From: Limnanthes douglasii subsp. nivea
Taxonomy: Eukaryota; Streptophyta; Magnoliopsida; Brassicales; Limnanthaceae
Direction of reading: 5' to 3'
NCBI GenBank assembly: GCA_036936605.1
Contig: JAUPFV010000001.1
Span: 77,085,910-77,149,909 of the forward strand
Length of the DNA stretch: 64,000 nucleotides
The position numbers and the translations under genes are program-made. Under the pieces are notes generated by a model. The model worked only from the letters and a program-made list of their open reading frames with translations. It had not been told where the DNA came from and ran no database searches. Below are positions 23,271 through 34,850 of this stretch, one piece after another. How positions within the stretch are numbered: the stretch's first letter is position 1; each line of letters begins with the position of its first letter.

Positions 23271-23647
23271 TGGTGGTGATTATTTTCAATTGAGGGTAAT
23301 TTTGTCTGAAGTTTTGTGGAGTTTCAAAAGGTATTAAATGTCTAAGTGGTTTGTAGTGAGAGATTTGAGCTGCCTGGTTGTATTAAATATTCATTACCCT
23401 CATTAATGAAAGTGGTTGGGTATTTATACCCTTGACTATGGGCCACATGGGCTTTCAAGTCATACTTATGAATTCGGGTCGAGTTTAAAAACCCATTAGT
23501 TATTAAGCAAGTAAGTAATTAGCTTAGTCATGAAGTGATTTAGTTTTTAATACATTAGTCCTGTTCGGATGATTTAGTGGGTGATGTGTGTCCGAAATGC
23601 CCCTGTCCGGTTTCTACAGTGAATGGTAAGAAAATCCGGACTTATCA
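23271..23647 (-). repeat. Tat A 5' LTR
   Basis: 377 bp. TATAAATA at plus-strand 23421-23428 is the probable promoter TATA for the minus-strand genomic RNA. About 25 differences from the 3' LTR. Confidence 0.9.
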
Positions 23648-23652
23648 TAAAC
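23648..23652. repeat. Tat A target duplication TAAAC, right
   Basis: Matches 18296-18300. Confidence 0.85.
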
Positions 23653-24429
23653 AAATCATTTTTGAACTTTCTCTAAAATCAGGATTGTCCACTAAATATC
23701 TACCCTTAACTGATATATTCCAAAAAATAATGTATGAAATTATTGTATTGTCTCAAATCTAAATTTGGGTAGTTGTTTATAAAAGACTTTTATACCAAAT
23801 GAAGATAATTATTATTGTATCAGACTCAAGTTCCTAATGGTAGGTCTGTAAGGTTTTTCTTGTACTAAACATCTCCAAATTAAAAAAAATCTTAAATAAG
23901 GCTTAAGCTATGTCTAAGGTTTAATGTACCAATTTTATAGTAATTTGAATTCTAAAAAAAAATTAATAAAAAATTATTGCAGAGTAAACTCTTTCTCTCT
24001 CTATATATATATATATTGAAATATGTTCACAGTATAGTAAAAATCTTATTTATAGTTATATATGAAATCGAATATCTTCATGATAATTGTCTAATATTGT
24101 TCAAATATTTTCATTGCTCTTTACATACCTATTTAATTTCTTTGGTATGCTTCTATTTGACGTGTCCATCATATGTATGAATATTTAGAATACTCAAAGG
24201 GTTCTTAATTTGAGAGATATGTCATAGACGCTTTCATGAATGTGTATTTACTGTCCTAATACTCAATTTATTTTGTTGTATGATATATAAATATGAACAG
24301 TGGGCATTGCGTGATTTAAAGTTAATTTATTTTGTAATTCTTAGACATATTAATTATCATTATATGTAAATCTATTTTAGCATCACTTATTTTTGGGAAT
24401 TTAATGTATCCCCTAAATGAAGATAAAAA
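23653..24429. other. AT-rich sequence, nothing recognised
   Basis: Only short frames and a CT/TA-rich tract near 23990-24016. Confidence 0.4.
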
Positions 24430-24434
24430 TATAT

Positions 24435-24639
24435 TGTTGGAGAGTAAACTTCATCACATACTTGGTCCGGAATCCTATGCTTCTAACATAGAAAAGAATA
24501 TAGTGTATATAAGTGTGAGGGATGCCTCAACTAGTAAGAGACCTTTTGGGAGTGTACCAAAAGAAAAGCCATGCAATCCTTCGGGCTCAAAGCGTACAAT
24601 ATCTTGCTAGTATGTGAGGCACACCTATATATTTTAACA
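24435..24639 (+). repeat. TRIM LTR 1
   Basis: Begins TGTTGGAGAG and ends TTTTAACA. The 68-codon frame running into it is fortuitous. Confidence 0.85.
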
Positions 24640-24841
24640 TGGTATCAGAGCCAAGTTCGTAGCAAATGTAGGATTCAATGTAAATGTGTTTAATATCCAG
24701 CGATGTGTTTCCGCTGTGATTAGGCGACATTATTCCGCCCATCAACACATCCATCGATATGATTCCGCTGTGATTGGGCGACGTTTATTCCGCTCGGCGA
24801 TATTTATTCCGTCGATTAATGAGGTCAAGTTTAAGGGCGGA

Positions 24842-25045
24842 TGTTGGAGAGTAAACTTCATCCCATACTTGGTCCAGAATCCCACATTGCTAATATTAAA
24901 AACAATAAAGTGTATATAACTGTAAACCCTCCCTCAACTAGTAAGAGAACTTTTGTGAGTGTACCAAAAGCAATGTCGCGCGGGACTGATCACCTAAAGT
25001 GGAAAATACATTGCTAGTATGTGAGGCACACTTATATATTTTAAC
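24842..25045 (+). repeat. TRIM LTR 2
   Basis: Begins TGTTGGAGAGTAAAC. It ends TTTTAAC just 3 bp before the next LTR. Confidence 0.85.
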
Positions 25046-25048
25046 TCT

Positions 25049-25246
25049 TTTGGAGAGTAAACTTCATCCCATACTTGTTCCGGAATCCCATGTTTCTAAC
25101 ATATAAAAGAATATAGTATATATAAGTGTGAACCCACCTTAACTAATAAGAGGCCGGGAGTGTACCAAAAGAAAGCCGTGCGAGCCTTCGGACACAAAGC
25201 GGACAATATCTTGCTAGTGTGTGAGACACATTAAGATATTCTAACA
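25049..25246 (+). repeat. TRIM LTR 3
   Basis: Begins TTTGGAGAG and ends CTAACA. A degraded primer site (TATATCGCAACC) follows. Confidence 0.8.
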
Positions 25247-25393
25247 TATATCGCAACCAAGTTCGTATTAAATATGAGATTCAATGTAAATGTGTTGAAT
25301 ATCGAGCGATGTGTTTCCGCTGTGATTGAACGACGTTCATTCTGCATGACGACGTTTATTCCGCCGATTAATGGGATCAAGTTTAAGGAGGGA

Positions 25394-25512
25394 TATTGTA
25401 GAGTATACTTCATCCCATACTTGGTCCGGAATCCCATGTTTTCAATATAAAAAAAAATACGGTGTATATAAGTGTAAAAAATACCTCAACTAGTTAAAGA
25501 CATATTCTAACA
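25394..25512 (+). repeat. TRIM LTR 4, internally deleted
   Basis: Keeps the left part (CTTCATCCCATACTTGGTCC) and the end TTCTAACA. The middle is lost. Confidence 0.75.
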
Positions 25513-25517
25513 TATAT

Positions 25518-26590
25518 CTAGCAACAATAAATAACTATTATTTGTAAAATTGTTTTATTTGCACTTAATTTTAGAAGTTTAATATATCAAATATCTAATA
25601 TAACTATTATTTCTCATTATTGTTCAAACTTTTCAACTGAACCGGTATTGTTAATATTGATATTTTATTCAAGACTGGATCAAATATTAAATGTAAAAAA
25701 TTGAACCGTCAACTTATAAATTATATTTTTATAATTGTTAAAATAAAAAAGTATACCGCCTAAATTTTTTTGACCGATTTCGATGTTGTATATTTTTCTT
25801 CCAATAAAATATATATATTTTATTTTGTTATTTGTTGGCCAATAATGAGAAAAACCTTTTTCTTCAAGTAAGTACTAATCGTGGTGTCTTGAAAGACCCT
25901 ACTGGTCCTTTCCATTTTTAGTTCACCGTCAGACCGTTCGTTGTTGTTTTTTCTGTGTCAAATCAGCTATGCTACATTTTTGGAATACCGGTCTGTTATA
26001 ACCACCCGCACTTCTTACCAGGTTAAAGTTCGATCAACCTTTGTGATAGGCTGATACCAACAAACGCACAACACCCTAATTTAAACGCTTCTCGATTTGT
26101 CTCTTCCCTAGGCTAATAACTGTCATGGTAGTTGGGAGCACATTTTTTCCAATGTGAATTTGGTCTTTCCTTGTTTCGTGATTGCGATCCGATATAAGCT
26201 CTCGTACTATTCTATAGATTTCTATTTTGCAGTTTTGCTTGTTTTCTGCCCCCAAGAATTCGGTTTAGTCGGTGGCAATACGGCATTCCTCGTTAATACT
26301 CGGTTTTGGGTCTTCAGATGAGACTTATCCAACAAATACCTCCGTATTTTTCTTTGTTTTGGCGCTGATAAAATATTCCTTATTCCCTTTTCACTCTTAG
26401 GTTAAGCAGATTTTTGAGCCTCATCCATTTTGTATCCCATGTTAGCTTTGATATATTTTAGTTTCCGATTTTATCGAGAAAGTCCATTACCTCAACCGGT
26501 TGTGATAGAGTAAGTGATTCCTATATCGAGAAACTATTTTCCGATTTTATCGAGAAAGTCAAGACTATTGATCAATTCTTAATAAAACAT
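25518..26590. other. No gene recognised
   Basis: Apart from a 23-bp direct repeat (26462-26484 and 26538-26560), nothing specific is seen. The last part may be the start of copia E3. Confidence 0.35.
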
Positions 26591-27820
26591 GTTAGTAATT
26601 CTATGATTCCTACCTATGTTAACAAACCCTTAAACTTAAACAATGTGCTTGGTAAAGGATTTGGGTACAAGGAAGGTTCTTCTAACAAAGAAAACTAAGA
26701 AAGGTCTGTACTATATCAACAAAGTTATAAATGGTTTTCCTAAATTCCTAAGTTTTGAGTTAGTTCTAGGAAAACTGTAACTCAAATATGGCACTATAGA
26801 GTGAGTGATCCTTCGCCTTATGTGTTGTTTAGAGTTCTAAACTCATGAAATTTTTCTTTTAATAAAAAATAGATTTCTTTTTGTGATTCTTGCCAACTAG
26901 GTAAGTTTGTAGACTACCATTTCCCACATAAAATTATCATGTACTAAACATACTAGACCTTATTCATTCTGACCTATGGGGACCAGCTTTAGGTATTACA
27001 TTTTGTTTCTAGATGATCATAATATATTTTCTTAGGTATATCATCTCAAGAAAAATAGTGAAACTCTATTTGTATTTCTAGAATTACAAAAAAATAGTAA
27101 AAAAAAAAAATTAAAAAAAAATCAAAATCCTACAAACGGATGGAGGAGGATGAATACCAATCTTTTCTTCCCTTTACTAAGAACTGTGAAATTAAACTAA
27201 AAATGCCATGTCCATGTACTTCTACCCAGAATGGGAGGAAAAAAAGGAAACATAAGCATATTGTTGAGACTGACCTCACTCTCTTGGCTCAGTCTCAACT
27301 TCCTCTATCATACTGGTCTGATGCTTTTAGCACTGGTACCTTTCTCATTAACAAACTAAATACTGTTGTCCTAGACAACCAGTCACCCTATAAGCTAGTA
27401 TATCACATAGAACGTTATTATTCAGTTCTGAAAGTGTTTTGCTCACATCCGACATTATCAAGATCATAAACTAAGTTTTCATTCAGTAAAATGTGTGTTC
27501 TTTGGATATTATGCTACTCAAAAGGGATAAAAATGTATTACACCTACAAGAAAACTCATCATTTCAAGACATGTTGTCTTCAATGAAGAAGAACTCCCTT
27601 GTGCTAATGATTCTTCAACACTATCCAACCTCAGTCTTTAGTATCTTAACCTATTTCACATTGGTTTAACACCTTTCCTAATCCCATAGGGTTCAATCAT
27701 TCCACAACTAATACAATGCAGTGCAGACTTACATTTAATGCTTCAACGAAAAGAGGTATCCTAACTGAATCTTGTCTTCCATCTAAGGATCAATTGTCAC
27801 CCATATCTTTTGCTCCACGA
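26590..27820 (+). pseudogene. copia E3 integrase region, degenerate
   Basis: A fragment of plus-strand copia pol. It reads KKTKKGLYYINKVINGFP, then WHYRVSDPSPYVLFRVLNS (the zinc-binding HxxLGHPS block), a damaged DLWGPAL block near 26970, and from 27140 an open frame with FLPFTKNCEIKLKMPCP, LTLLAQSQLPLSYWSDAFST and DNQSPYKLVYH, the end of the integrase core. The GYSTTQKGYKCY-like C-terminal segment follows in another frame to about 27600. An A-rich run at 27090-27120 sits where the catalytic core should be. No LTRs are seen. Confidence 0.8.
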
Positions 27821-27849
27821 TAAGAACATGTTATTATACTTTTCTTACG

Positions 27850-27871
27850 TTGCAAAAGAAAAACATACAAA
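27850..27871 (-). promoter_or_regulatory. Conserved 3' UTR block of paralogue 1
   Basis: The plus strand has TTGCAAAAGAAAAACATACA, nearly the same as 35529-35550 downstream of paralogue 2, at a similar distance after the stop codon. It may belong to the polyadenylation region. Confidence 0.45.
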
Positions 27872-27901
27872 CACAGGTATCAACATTTTTCTTATGGATT
27901 A

Positions 27902-28233
27902 TTAAGTAGGGCAACACTTTAAGCATCCAAATTTGGCCCAAGTACAACATCTAGTAATGCATCTGTCCTTCATATCACCTACCGGGTAAGTTGTATCCCC
28001 TGTAAATATTTACATTAATCATATATTTCTAAGTGATGAGAAAAAAGAAATGTACCCGATATCTATTCACTTTATGTCTCAATGTCACTATACAAACAGA
28101 TGAACTGAAGACAATAATTTTAAAGAAATTTGAACATACAGCGTGTCTCATGTTTGGACGTCTGGGCCGCGGCAATTGCAATAGAAAGCAATAATAGAAT
28201 AGCAAGTGCAATTATATATATTTTAGAGTTCAT
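27902..28233 (-). CDS. Small secreted cysteine-rich peptide, two exons (paralogue 1)
   Basis: Inferred gene structure: exon 1 at 28140-28233 and exon 2 at 27902-27999, joined across a 140-bp intron (GTATGT donor, TTTACAG acceptor, phase 1). The 63-residue product starts MNSKIYIIALAILLLLSIAI, a clear signal peptide with likely cleavage after Ala23. It ends in CITRCCTWAKFGCLKCC followed by PT and a stop. Six cysteines form C-x3-CC-x6-C-x2-CC. The spacing recalls the cysteine-rich tail of plant glycine-rich secreted proteins (the family of AtGRP-3, known to bind the kinase WAK1), but there is no glycine-rich part, so this is only a possible relation. The same layout recurs at 35596-36297. It probably acts in the apoplast; function unknown. 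Confidence 0.72.
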
Positions 28234-28269
28234 TTTTGCTTATTGAAGTGAAGGATTGGTGTTAAAGTT

Positions 28270-28311
28270 GGATATTCTGCTCTATTTAGGGAGGTTTAGT
28301 GGAGCTTGTTC
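28270..28311 (-). promoter_or_regulatory. Core promoter block of paralogue 1
   Basis: On the minus strand CCTAAATAGA (28281-28290) is a TATA-like box about 50 bp upstream of the ATG at 28233. The surrounding block aligns with 36330-36369 upstream of paralogue 2, sharing GGAGGT and AGTGG on the plus strand. Confidence 0.5.
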
Positions 28312-29830
28312 ATAAGGAAGACCGCATGTATTCCTGTCATATACGGCTTTGTTTATATTTGACTATTTTACACATTTTGTCGTTTTATTTAAAACCTTAT
28401 CCATACTCCTCGCAAAATTGCAAAATTTTCCATGCTTTAGGAATTTGTTTTATTACGCAAAATAGTTGAAAAAACTGATGGAAAAAGATTCTTTTCAAAG
28501 GTTAAACCAAAATAATCTTAAATGGTAAGAGTATAGGTATAACAACATTTAATTTAATAATTTTAATTTTTTAAAAATCAGGTTTTCTGAATTTAAATTT
28601 TTTAATTAGTTATATCTCTAGTCTATTTTTAATTTTATAATTTATTTAATAACACTTGTTTTTTTAATAATATTAATATTGGTCATGTTTCTAGTAAATA
28701 GAGGAACCCATTTTAAAGTAATGTATTGTTAAACGTGTCAGGTTGTGGTGACCGTTGGCTTGACATCAAATTTGGCGTTTGATTAGCGTTTTTTAGATAC
28801 GGCACTATCGGGTATCCGTTCAGGTTTTGAGATGAGACGATTGGTTAGTGTTTTCGTCCGTTGAAATATTATCCTCGTTTTGGAGATCGTTGTTCTCTTC
28901 AGATTATTTTTATTTTACTTATCTCATTTACGTTTATCTTACAGAGATAGTTGGTTTGTCTCTTTGTTGGTCTACTCGTTTCATCTATGTTTATCTTGCG
29001 GAGATGGTTGGTTCGTCCCATTTATGTTTATGTTACTGAGATGGTTGCCTCTTCTCGTTACTTGTTTTCCACTAATGAAACGGTTTCATACTAAATAAAT
29101 ACTATTTTTCATATAATTAGTCTTTATTATATCTTACCTCGTCATAATAAAAAATATACCCTGCTCGTAGTGCATGGCCTTATCTGGACTCCTCGCTAGT
29201 TCTTAATTGTAATTGTTCTTTTAAAGTAATATCTTAAATGACAAATGGAATAATATGGACAAGGTAAGTAATGAGTAAGAAACAATAATCCATATAAATA
29301 TACGATAATAATCTCATATTATTAAAAGGAACCGTTGGCGTTGGCGTGCAACAAATTGTGAGTATGTCACGTTGTTTTCGCCATGTGGATGCAATACTGC
29401 TACTCGTAGCTTTTTCTAATACGTTTGGCATAGATATGCAAATGTTAAAGAGAATCATCCGAATTCGTATATGAATATTAAATCCAACGTGCAGATCAAT
29501 TTTGGAGCAATAGGCGTATAAAAGGACTCGTCATCCTATTTTAAGTGTTTTTTCTATAGAGAACCATTGTGATATTCAAAGGCTTTTCTGCAACTTCATG
29601 AGTAAAGCTTTGAAGTTGTTGTTATCCCAATAACTAGATTACATTAGTATGTATCCTAACAAATTACATTATTTATATTTTTTGGATTAATCGATACTTT
29701 AAATTGTTAGAAAATTGAGGCAATGAGGTCTCAATTTAAATTATCGAGATTGCCTCTTGAATGTATTCACCTTAACGAGGTCATAATAATGAAAATAAGG
29801 GCACTAATACCAAAATCTCGTTCCGTAGCT
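28312..29830. other. No gene recognised
   Basis: At 28929-29050 a phrase resembling TTTATCTTACAGAGATAGTTGG recurs three times imperfectly (57- and 36-bp spacing). Elsewhere AT-rich and empty. Confidence 0.4.
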
Positions 29831-32580
29831 AATTTCCAGAAACTCTAAAAAATTGATTTTAAACATTTTGAGCAATACCGTACTTCTGTCGGTAGACGAG
29901 GTGGAAAGGAGAAATTTTTTAAACCAATTCTTCAGTCAGTTGGCCACTAGTTACATTTAGATGTCTGAACAAAAGCATCAAAGCTTTAGACTCGAATATG
30001 GTATACCTAACTTACCCGTAACCCCAATGCCTAAGTTAGGAGAGTTAACTCAACAAGGTAGGGACGGTGAGACTTGTTTTTACACAACCGTTTTTATTGG
30101 ATGTTACGGATACCCCTTCACATTTTCATACAAGTTTTCTTTAGGTATATTTGCATCTATCCAACCCAGTTGACAAAGATTAGCTAGCGCATGATGCTCA
30201 ACATAATGCTAAGCTCCCTAAAGATATTTATTAGCTTAACAGATGTTTTGGCCAAATTAAAATATATAAGAAAGTCATAACCCCATTCTACTATGCATGT
30301 AACCGGGGTAGAAATAAGGTTGTGAATATACCCTCTTTTGACCATAATTAGACGAACTCTTTTGTTTTTATCTTGAGTAAGTGAGAACACTCAGTTGCTG
30401 CAGAATATAGATAACTCGAATGTATATGGATACAAAGACGTAAAAGGTGGTTTGGGAAATTTTATTTTAGGATATATTGATGTGTGTTTGCTTATACTAA
30501 AAATTTCTTATCTGCTAAATATGGGTACATAATTGGACCATTACAAACACATGTGGAAGAATATTTACGAATGAGCTGGGATTAACCCATTAGCAACAGT
30601 AGCCATTGCTTCATATTCAACGTTTGTTCCTAGGATTTTTTTCCCTCTTTACTCCGAAAAATATTTTGTTAACAGTCTGGTGACCGATACCGGAGTTGAT
30701 GATGAGATATGAAGAATGGGTCAGATTAGCTGCAACCAGGAAGTTGGCCAGTTTAACGAATATTGATAGCATGCTGCATCGCATGTATATCTATGATAAA
30801 TCGGAGATCGGATTGAATATTTCAAAAATGAAAGAAGGAAAGGAAACCGAGGAAGATATTTCTAGAAAATAAGGAAAAAAAGAAAACAATTGGTCGTGAT
30901 ACAGATGCCAAAAGTAGCAGGAGTAAAAAAAATCCAATAAACAAAAATAAGAAGAACAACCCAAGAAATACAGAATCAACTGGTAGTGAAAATATGTGTA
31001 ACAATCTTGAAGTCGACCGAAAACAACAAATGAGGAAAAATAATGGCATGGTTAAGTCATGACTACCCAGAAATGATCAAGTTTCTTATCAAGTTGGATC
31101 ATCTTGAGTTGAGATATCAAACTTGAAGAGAGGTTGTGTGTTGAATATGAAGGGGGTACTTGTGTCTCGTATGATAAAGTTGGTTGACTAAGCTTCATTC
31201 ATAAAGAAAACTACCCCCTCGATGAGTGAAACTTCTATTCCAATACCACTTGGAGAACAACCCAACCCACCTGCTGCAAATAACAAGAATGAAGACAATA
31301 ATACGATCGACATTATTATTTTGGACGTAAATGAAGGTCTAGTGCAGAGTGGTTGATCCTAAAATGGGCCCGTCCAATAGTTCGGTGGATACCCTTATCA
31401 TGCGAGTCGAGAAATAAACAGAATACTTTAGCCATGAATCTACTGCTAATACACCTACAACACTCGAGGGCTCGAGCAAGGGAAAATATATAGTTATCAT
31501 GTGTGCGTCCAAGAATATGGGTACATTTGTGTTGATGAACGATGATATGAGTGAGAGAAAAACACTATACTCTATTGTATCCATAATTCAACAACCATCA
31601 GTGATAAATGACACTGATGGGCCTTTAGTCATTGAGCTGCATCTGCCTTCGATGTTGTTAGATTGTTAAACTAAGGTATTATCATGAGTTATCTTATTAT
31701 GACATGATGTTGATGACAAAGATTCTTTAAATTGTAGATTGAATTGGTAATTGAGGTACATATTAATTATACTATTTCTTGTAACACTGTGTTGTGGGTT
31801 TAAGACTAACCTTTTGGGAGATTTTTTTTATGTAGAGGCATCACAATTCTATGGTGCTAGCATACCAATAGTGAATCTATTATACATTAAAATGATGGAG
31901 GATTTCAAACCCGAGCCAATGGTTTTTGGGTCAGTTAGAGGTTTAAATGTCGAGTGTATCAAATATAAATGTGCCTACGCATCCTCCCGGATTCAGTGTA
32001 AGAAAATAGAATTAAATGGTGCGCTAGTAGCAGTTAGTGCCTAGGGATGCACTGAGAACTAAGAACATGAAATTAGTTGCGCTTAAAGCTACCTTAATTG
32101 AGCATATCTCGATACAAACAACACTAGACAACAATTATAACCGCTTAAAATACATTTTTGATGGACGAAACGTTGGATGGGTCTACCACGATGTTTGTTG
32201 TGATGCTTGAAAATACAGAGCTAAAATCAGAGATGCACAAAATCCAAATGGAGATGGAGGACACAAAGAGGGAGCCGATCAAGAAAAACGAAGAAAAAAA
32301 GGAGAAACTATTGGCAACTGCATAAAATATGTTATCCAAAGTAGGGAAGATTAACATTCTTCAAATTTGGGGATGAAACCCAAGTATAGATTTGGATGTA
32401 CTTAAATTTTTGGTTCCCAAAGAGGAACGTCTTGGTGGTTCAAGCGATGAGGAAGAGGAAGGAAAGATAAGAAGAGAGATGGTGAAGAAGACGAGGCAAA
32501 CGTAATTGAGGTGGGGCTAGCTGATGAAGAGGAAAACGATGCACTAGCTAGAGGTTAAGACAAGGAGTGTTAGTATTGAT
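29830..32580 (+). pseudogene. Tat C antisense ORF, degenerate
   Basis: The frame at 29961-30173 reads LEYGIPNLPVTPMPKLGE then GETCFYTTVFIGCYGYPF. This aligns with the antisense ORF of Tat B (RWGIPESVTVRFPAPGE, then REIVVFTELFNWGVRFP), i.e. the plant 'putative gypsy type transposon' domain. A lysine-rich charged region follows (30820-31030), and at 32150-32560 a coiled-coil-like segment (ENTELKSEMHKIQMEMEDT) and an acidic tail (SSDEEEEG). This is the same domain order as in B. Many stops. It faces the minus-strand pol end at 33522. Confidence 0.55.
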
Positions 32581-33017
32581 ATTGTCTAACCTTGTGCGAA
32601 GTGAAAGAGTTAGGCCATTATTTTGAAGTAATTACTTATGTAAGGTAACCATTTTTTGTTTATATTAAAAATTTACTAACTTTTTGGATATATTGTTGCA
32701 CTAATTAATGTGCGTGCTTTAACGAATTATATTTTATTGAAGGGTTCAGTTGCTTATTCGTTATTTGTTGAGTGAAACTCCTTATCCGATGACTATATTT
32801 TATCCTGTCAATTTACATAACGCTTAACTGTTACTCAATATAATCTTATTTTTATCTTGTGAAAATTGTTTAGAGTCGTCTGGGGCCGAGAATAGAGGAT
32901 AATGTGTGACAGGGTTCATCCTATGCCATAGAGAAAAATGTTAAGACACAATATGGACGCTTACATAACCATGTATGCTTGATTTATTAACCAGTTCAGT
33001 AATTTTATTTCATAAAT

Positions 33018-33130
33018 CCAGGCTTAGTGTGGCCCATTGCGTGGCCCTGTAGGCTTGGTCTGTATACTAGTTTGCGGTATTGACTTTTTTCAATTCTAGG
33101 CTTAGTATGCCCCTTGCATGGCCAGATAGA
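33018..33130. repeat. Tat C spacer repeat, two 78-bp units
   Basis: CAGGCTTAGTGTGGCCCATT near 33018 recurs as TAGGCTTAGTATGCCCCTT near 33096. It lies between the convergent pol and antisense ORF, as longer arrays do in B and D. Confidence 0.45.
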
Positions 33131-33521
33131 ATTAGTTATTTACAAATTTCCCTAATTTGACATGTTTTCCAAGGCTCCGGTGCGCTCTTTTGCTTGTACT
33201 TGAAGGCTTGACTGAATAACCAATTTGATATTAGTTTATTACACGCCACCCCGTTTTCGTAAATATTGAAGAATTTGTGTTTTACCTTTATCGTAGCCGA
33301 TAGGTGATGTGTGGAGATTTATCTTGATGAGATATGGGAGAAATGAGTCGTCCAAGTACTTTTATTGTACACAAATGTCAATCATCATTTATAGTATTAA
33401 AATATAAAAATAATATGCTTTTAGGAAATAAATGAAATTTTATTAATAAAAAGGACAACGTTGGGCCTTATTAAAAAAACCCTCATGTGCTACTTGGAGA
33501 GAAATTGAACGCACAACCAAC

Positions 33522-33680
33522 TTACAAGGGTTGACGGTACAACTTCACGTGGTCGATGTTTCATGGGTGATACAAGATGTTCCTTTCCAAATCCTTAAAA
33601 CCGATAATCCCTGTGATGTCTTTTGGAATATATATTGTAAGGTCCTTCCGATTAGGGTGCTACCACTTTGTATCATGTGT
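33522..33680 (-). pseudogene. Tat C integrase C-terminus
   Basis: The minus strand reads remnants of the GPY module (LAP-x-x-EGPYNIY, compare KLAPNWEGPYEIVE in Tat B), then GFKDLERNILYHP, a stop, NIDHVKLYRQPL and a TAA at 33522-33524. This is the normal end of a gypsy integrase (the PWNxEHLKxY motif). One frameshift and at least two stops are present. Upstream of 33680 the pol is not recognisable. Confidence 0.6.
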
Positions 33681-34419
33681 CAAATTGGAAAATAACTTGT
33701 AGTTAATGCTGCAACATCCAGGGTGTACCAGTGAGGTGGATAATATTGTCTTGGATGAAGGTGTTCTAGCTTCTCCAAATATTAATTTTAGTCATGCAAG
33801 TGTCAAAACAAGTTATTATAATCTTTATCTATGATTAAGGGACAAGTTGTTTTGGGAATTTCCTGAAACATTGCCTGATCGAATGTCACTATCAACACTT
33901 TATTTCACTCTTTGGTATCCAGGCTTGGACTACAAGACTTCTTCTAGTATTAACTTGAGGGGATGATGTAGAAATATAGACCTAATCGCAGTCAGCGATA
34001 ACAAAATTTCGTAAAGCTTGAGAGTATATTAAAAAAATGAGTTCGTTTTAATTTTTATTCTAATACTGAGTTTTGAGTAATTCTTTTTCTTTTCTATTAA
34101 TGTGTTTTGCATCATAGTATTGGTGAAGACTCAAATTCTTTCATTAGTATTTCATTACCATATTGGCGAATATTTTTTAATTATATAACTTAATTTAATT
34201 TAATTTAATTAAGAGAATAAAATAATTAAATGCTCCCTTAATTAATATATTTAGAAATTCATTAAAAAAATTCATTAAAAAATATGGTTTGGGAAACAAT
34301 TATTTTTCTGGTATGAAAATTATGTAATAAATGAAAATTGATTGTTTATAAGTTCCTCGGGTATTCTAACCCAATTAGCATATAAAACAGAGAGAAACAA
34401 ATTTACTCGTAGGGGATTG
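33681..34419. other. No gene recognised
   Basis: AT-rich. It may be unreadable Tat C pol. Confidence 0.3.
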
Positions 34420-34850
34420 AAATCGTACATTACATGAAAGATTATTGAGCGACAGTACATTAAGGTTATTGATCCATTACAACATGGGAAGGTCTTCAAT
34501 TTTGCAATCTACAAAATAGGCCATGATATCATGGTACCATGAAATTTTTACCAAAAATGAAATACGAACGGATATCCTTAAATATTCTATCAATAATTTC
34601 TTTCCATATATGATATATTACTGCGCAGAACGTTGTACGCCATAGATGAGCATTGTCGTTTGTAGGATGACTTCATGTGTTAAAGAAATTAAACCAGTGC
34701 TCATTGTATTTTGGGTGGCATGTGAACGTTTCTTGGCATGACCTCCTAGATATGCCTAGAGTAGGAACAATCCACTTAAATGTGATTAATAAACTTAGAT
34801 GCGTTACCACGAAAAACACAATCTAACGTACTAGGTAGCCGGGACGGTGA
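34420..34850 (-). pseudogene. LINE zf-RVT / connector relic
   Basis: The minus strand carries CVFRGNASKFINHI and VDCSYSRHI (plant LINE zinc-finger block, CxxCGxxxESxxHLFFxCxYSxxIW), followed by LWRTTFCAVIYHIWKEIIDR, the usual AxxVYHIWxERNxR motif before RNase H. The second cysteine is replaced and stops interrupt it. No ends or tail were found. Confidence 0.6.

Larger units (their letters stand above)
18301..23647 (-). mobile_element. Ty3/gypsy Tat-type element A, integrase-deleted
   Basis: A complete LTR-to-LTR unit of 5347 bp with TSD TAAAC. The minus strand encodes gag, protease, RT and the first RNase H essentially in one frame. The second RNase H and the integrase are missing: the pol frame stops at 19238, only 566 bp from the left LTR, and that gap holds the start of an opposite-strand ORF instead. 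The internal deletion must remove everything between. A could only have moved with proteins supplied by a relative. LTRs are roughly 93% identical by eye. Confidence 0.9.
24435..25512 (+). mobile_element. TRIM array: LTR-internal-LTR-LTR-internal-LTR
   Basis: Four related LTRs of about 200 bp lie at 24435-24639, 24842-25045, about 25049-25246 and about 25394-25512 (the last internally deleted). The two internal regions are about 200 and 150 bp. After the first LTR comes TGGTATCAGAGCC (24640-24652), an initiator tRNA-Met primer site; before the second lies the purine tract TTAAGGGCGGA. Internals contain GATGTGTTTCCGCTGTGATT and nothing coding. TATAT lies on both outer sides (24430-24434 and 25513-25517), but as an AT-rich 5-mer it is weak proof of one insertion. 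Confidence 0.85.

Noticed and set aside
24404..24610. 68-codon plus-strand frame at the TRIM
   Set aside because: It starts outside the element and runs through the LTR. TRIMs encode nothing and the other LTR copies do not keep the frame.
30791..31049. Two hydrophobic minus-strand frames that look like membrane proteins
   Set aside because: They are the complement of a lysine-rich, A-rich stretch of the Tat C antisense ORF. Complementing AAA/AAG codons gives artificial phenylalanine/leucine runs.
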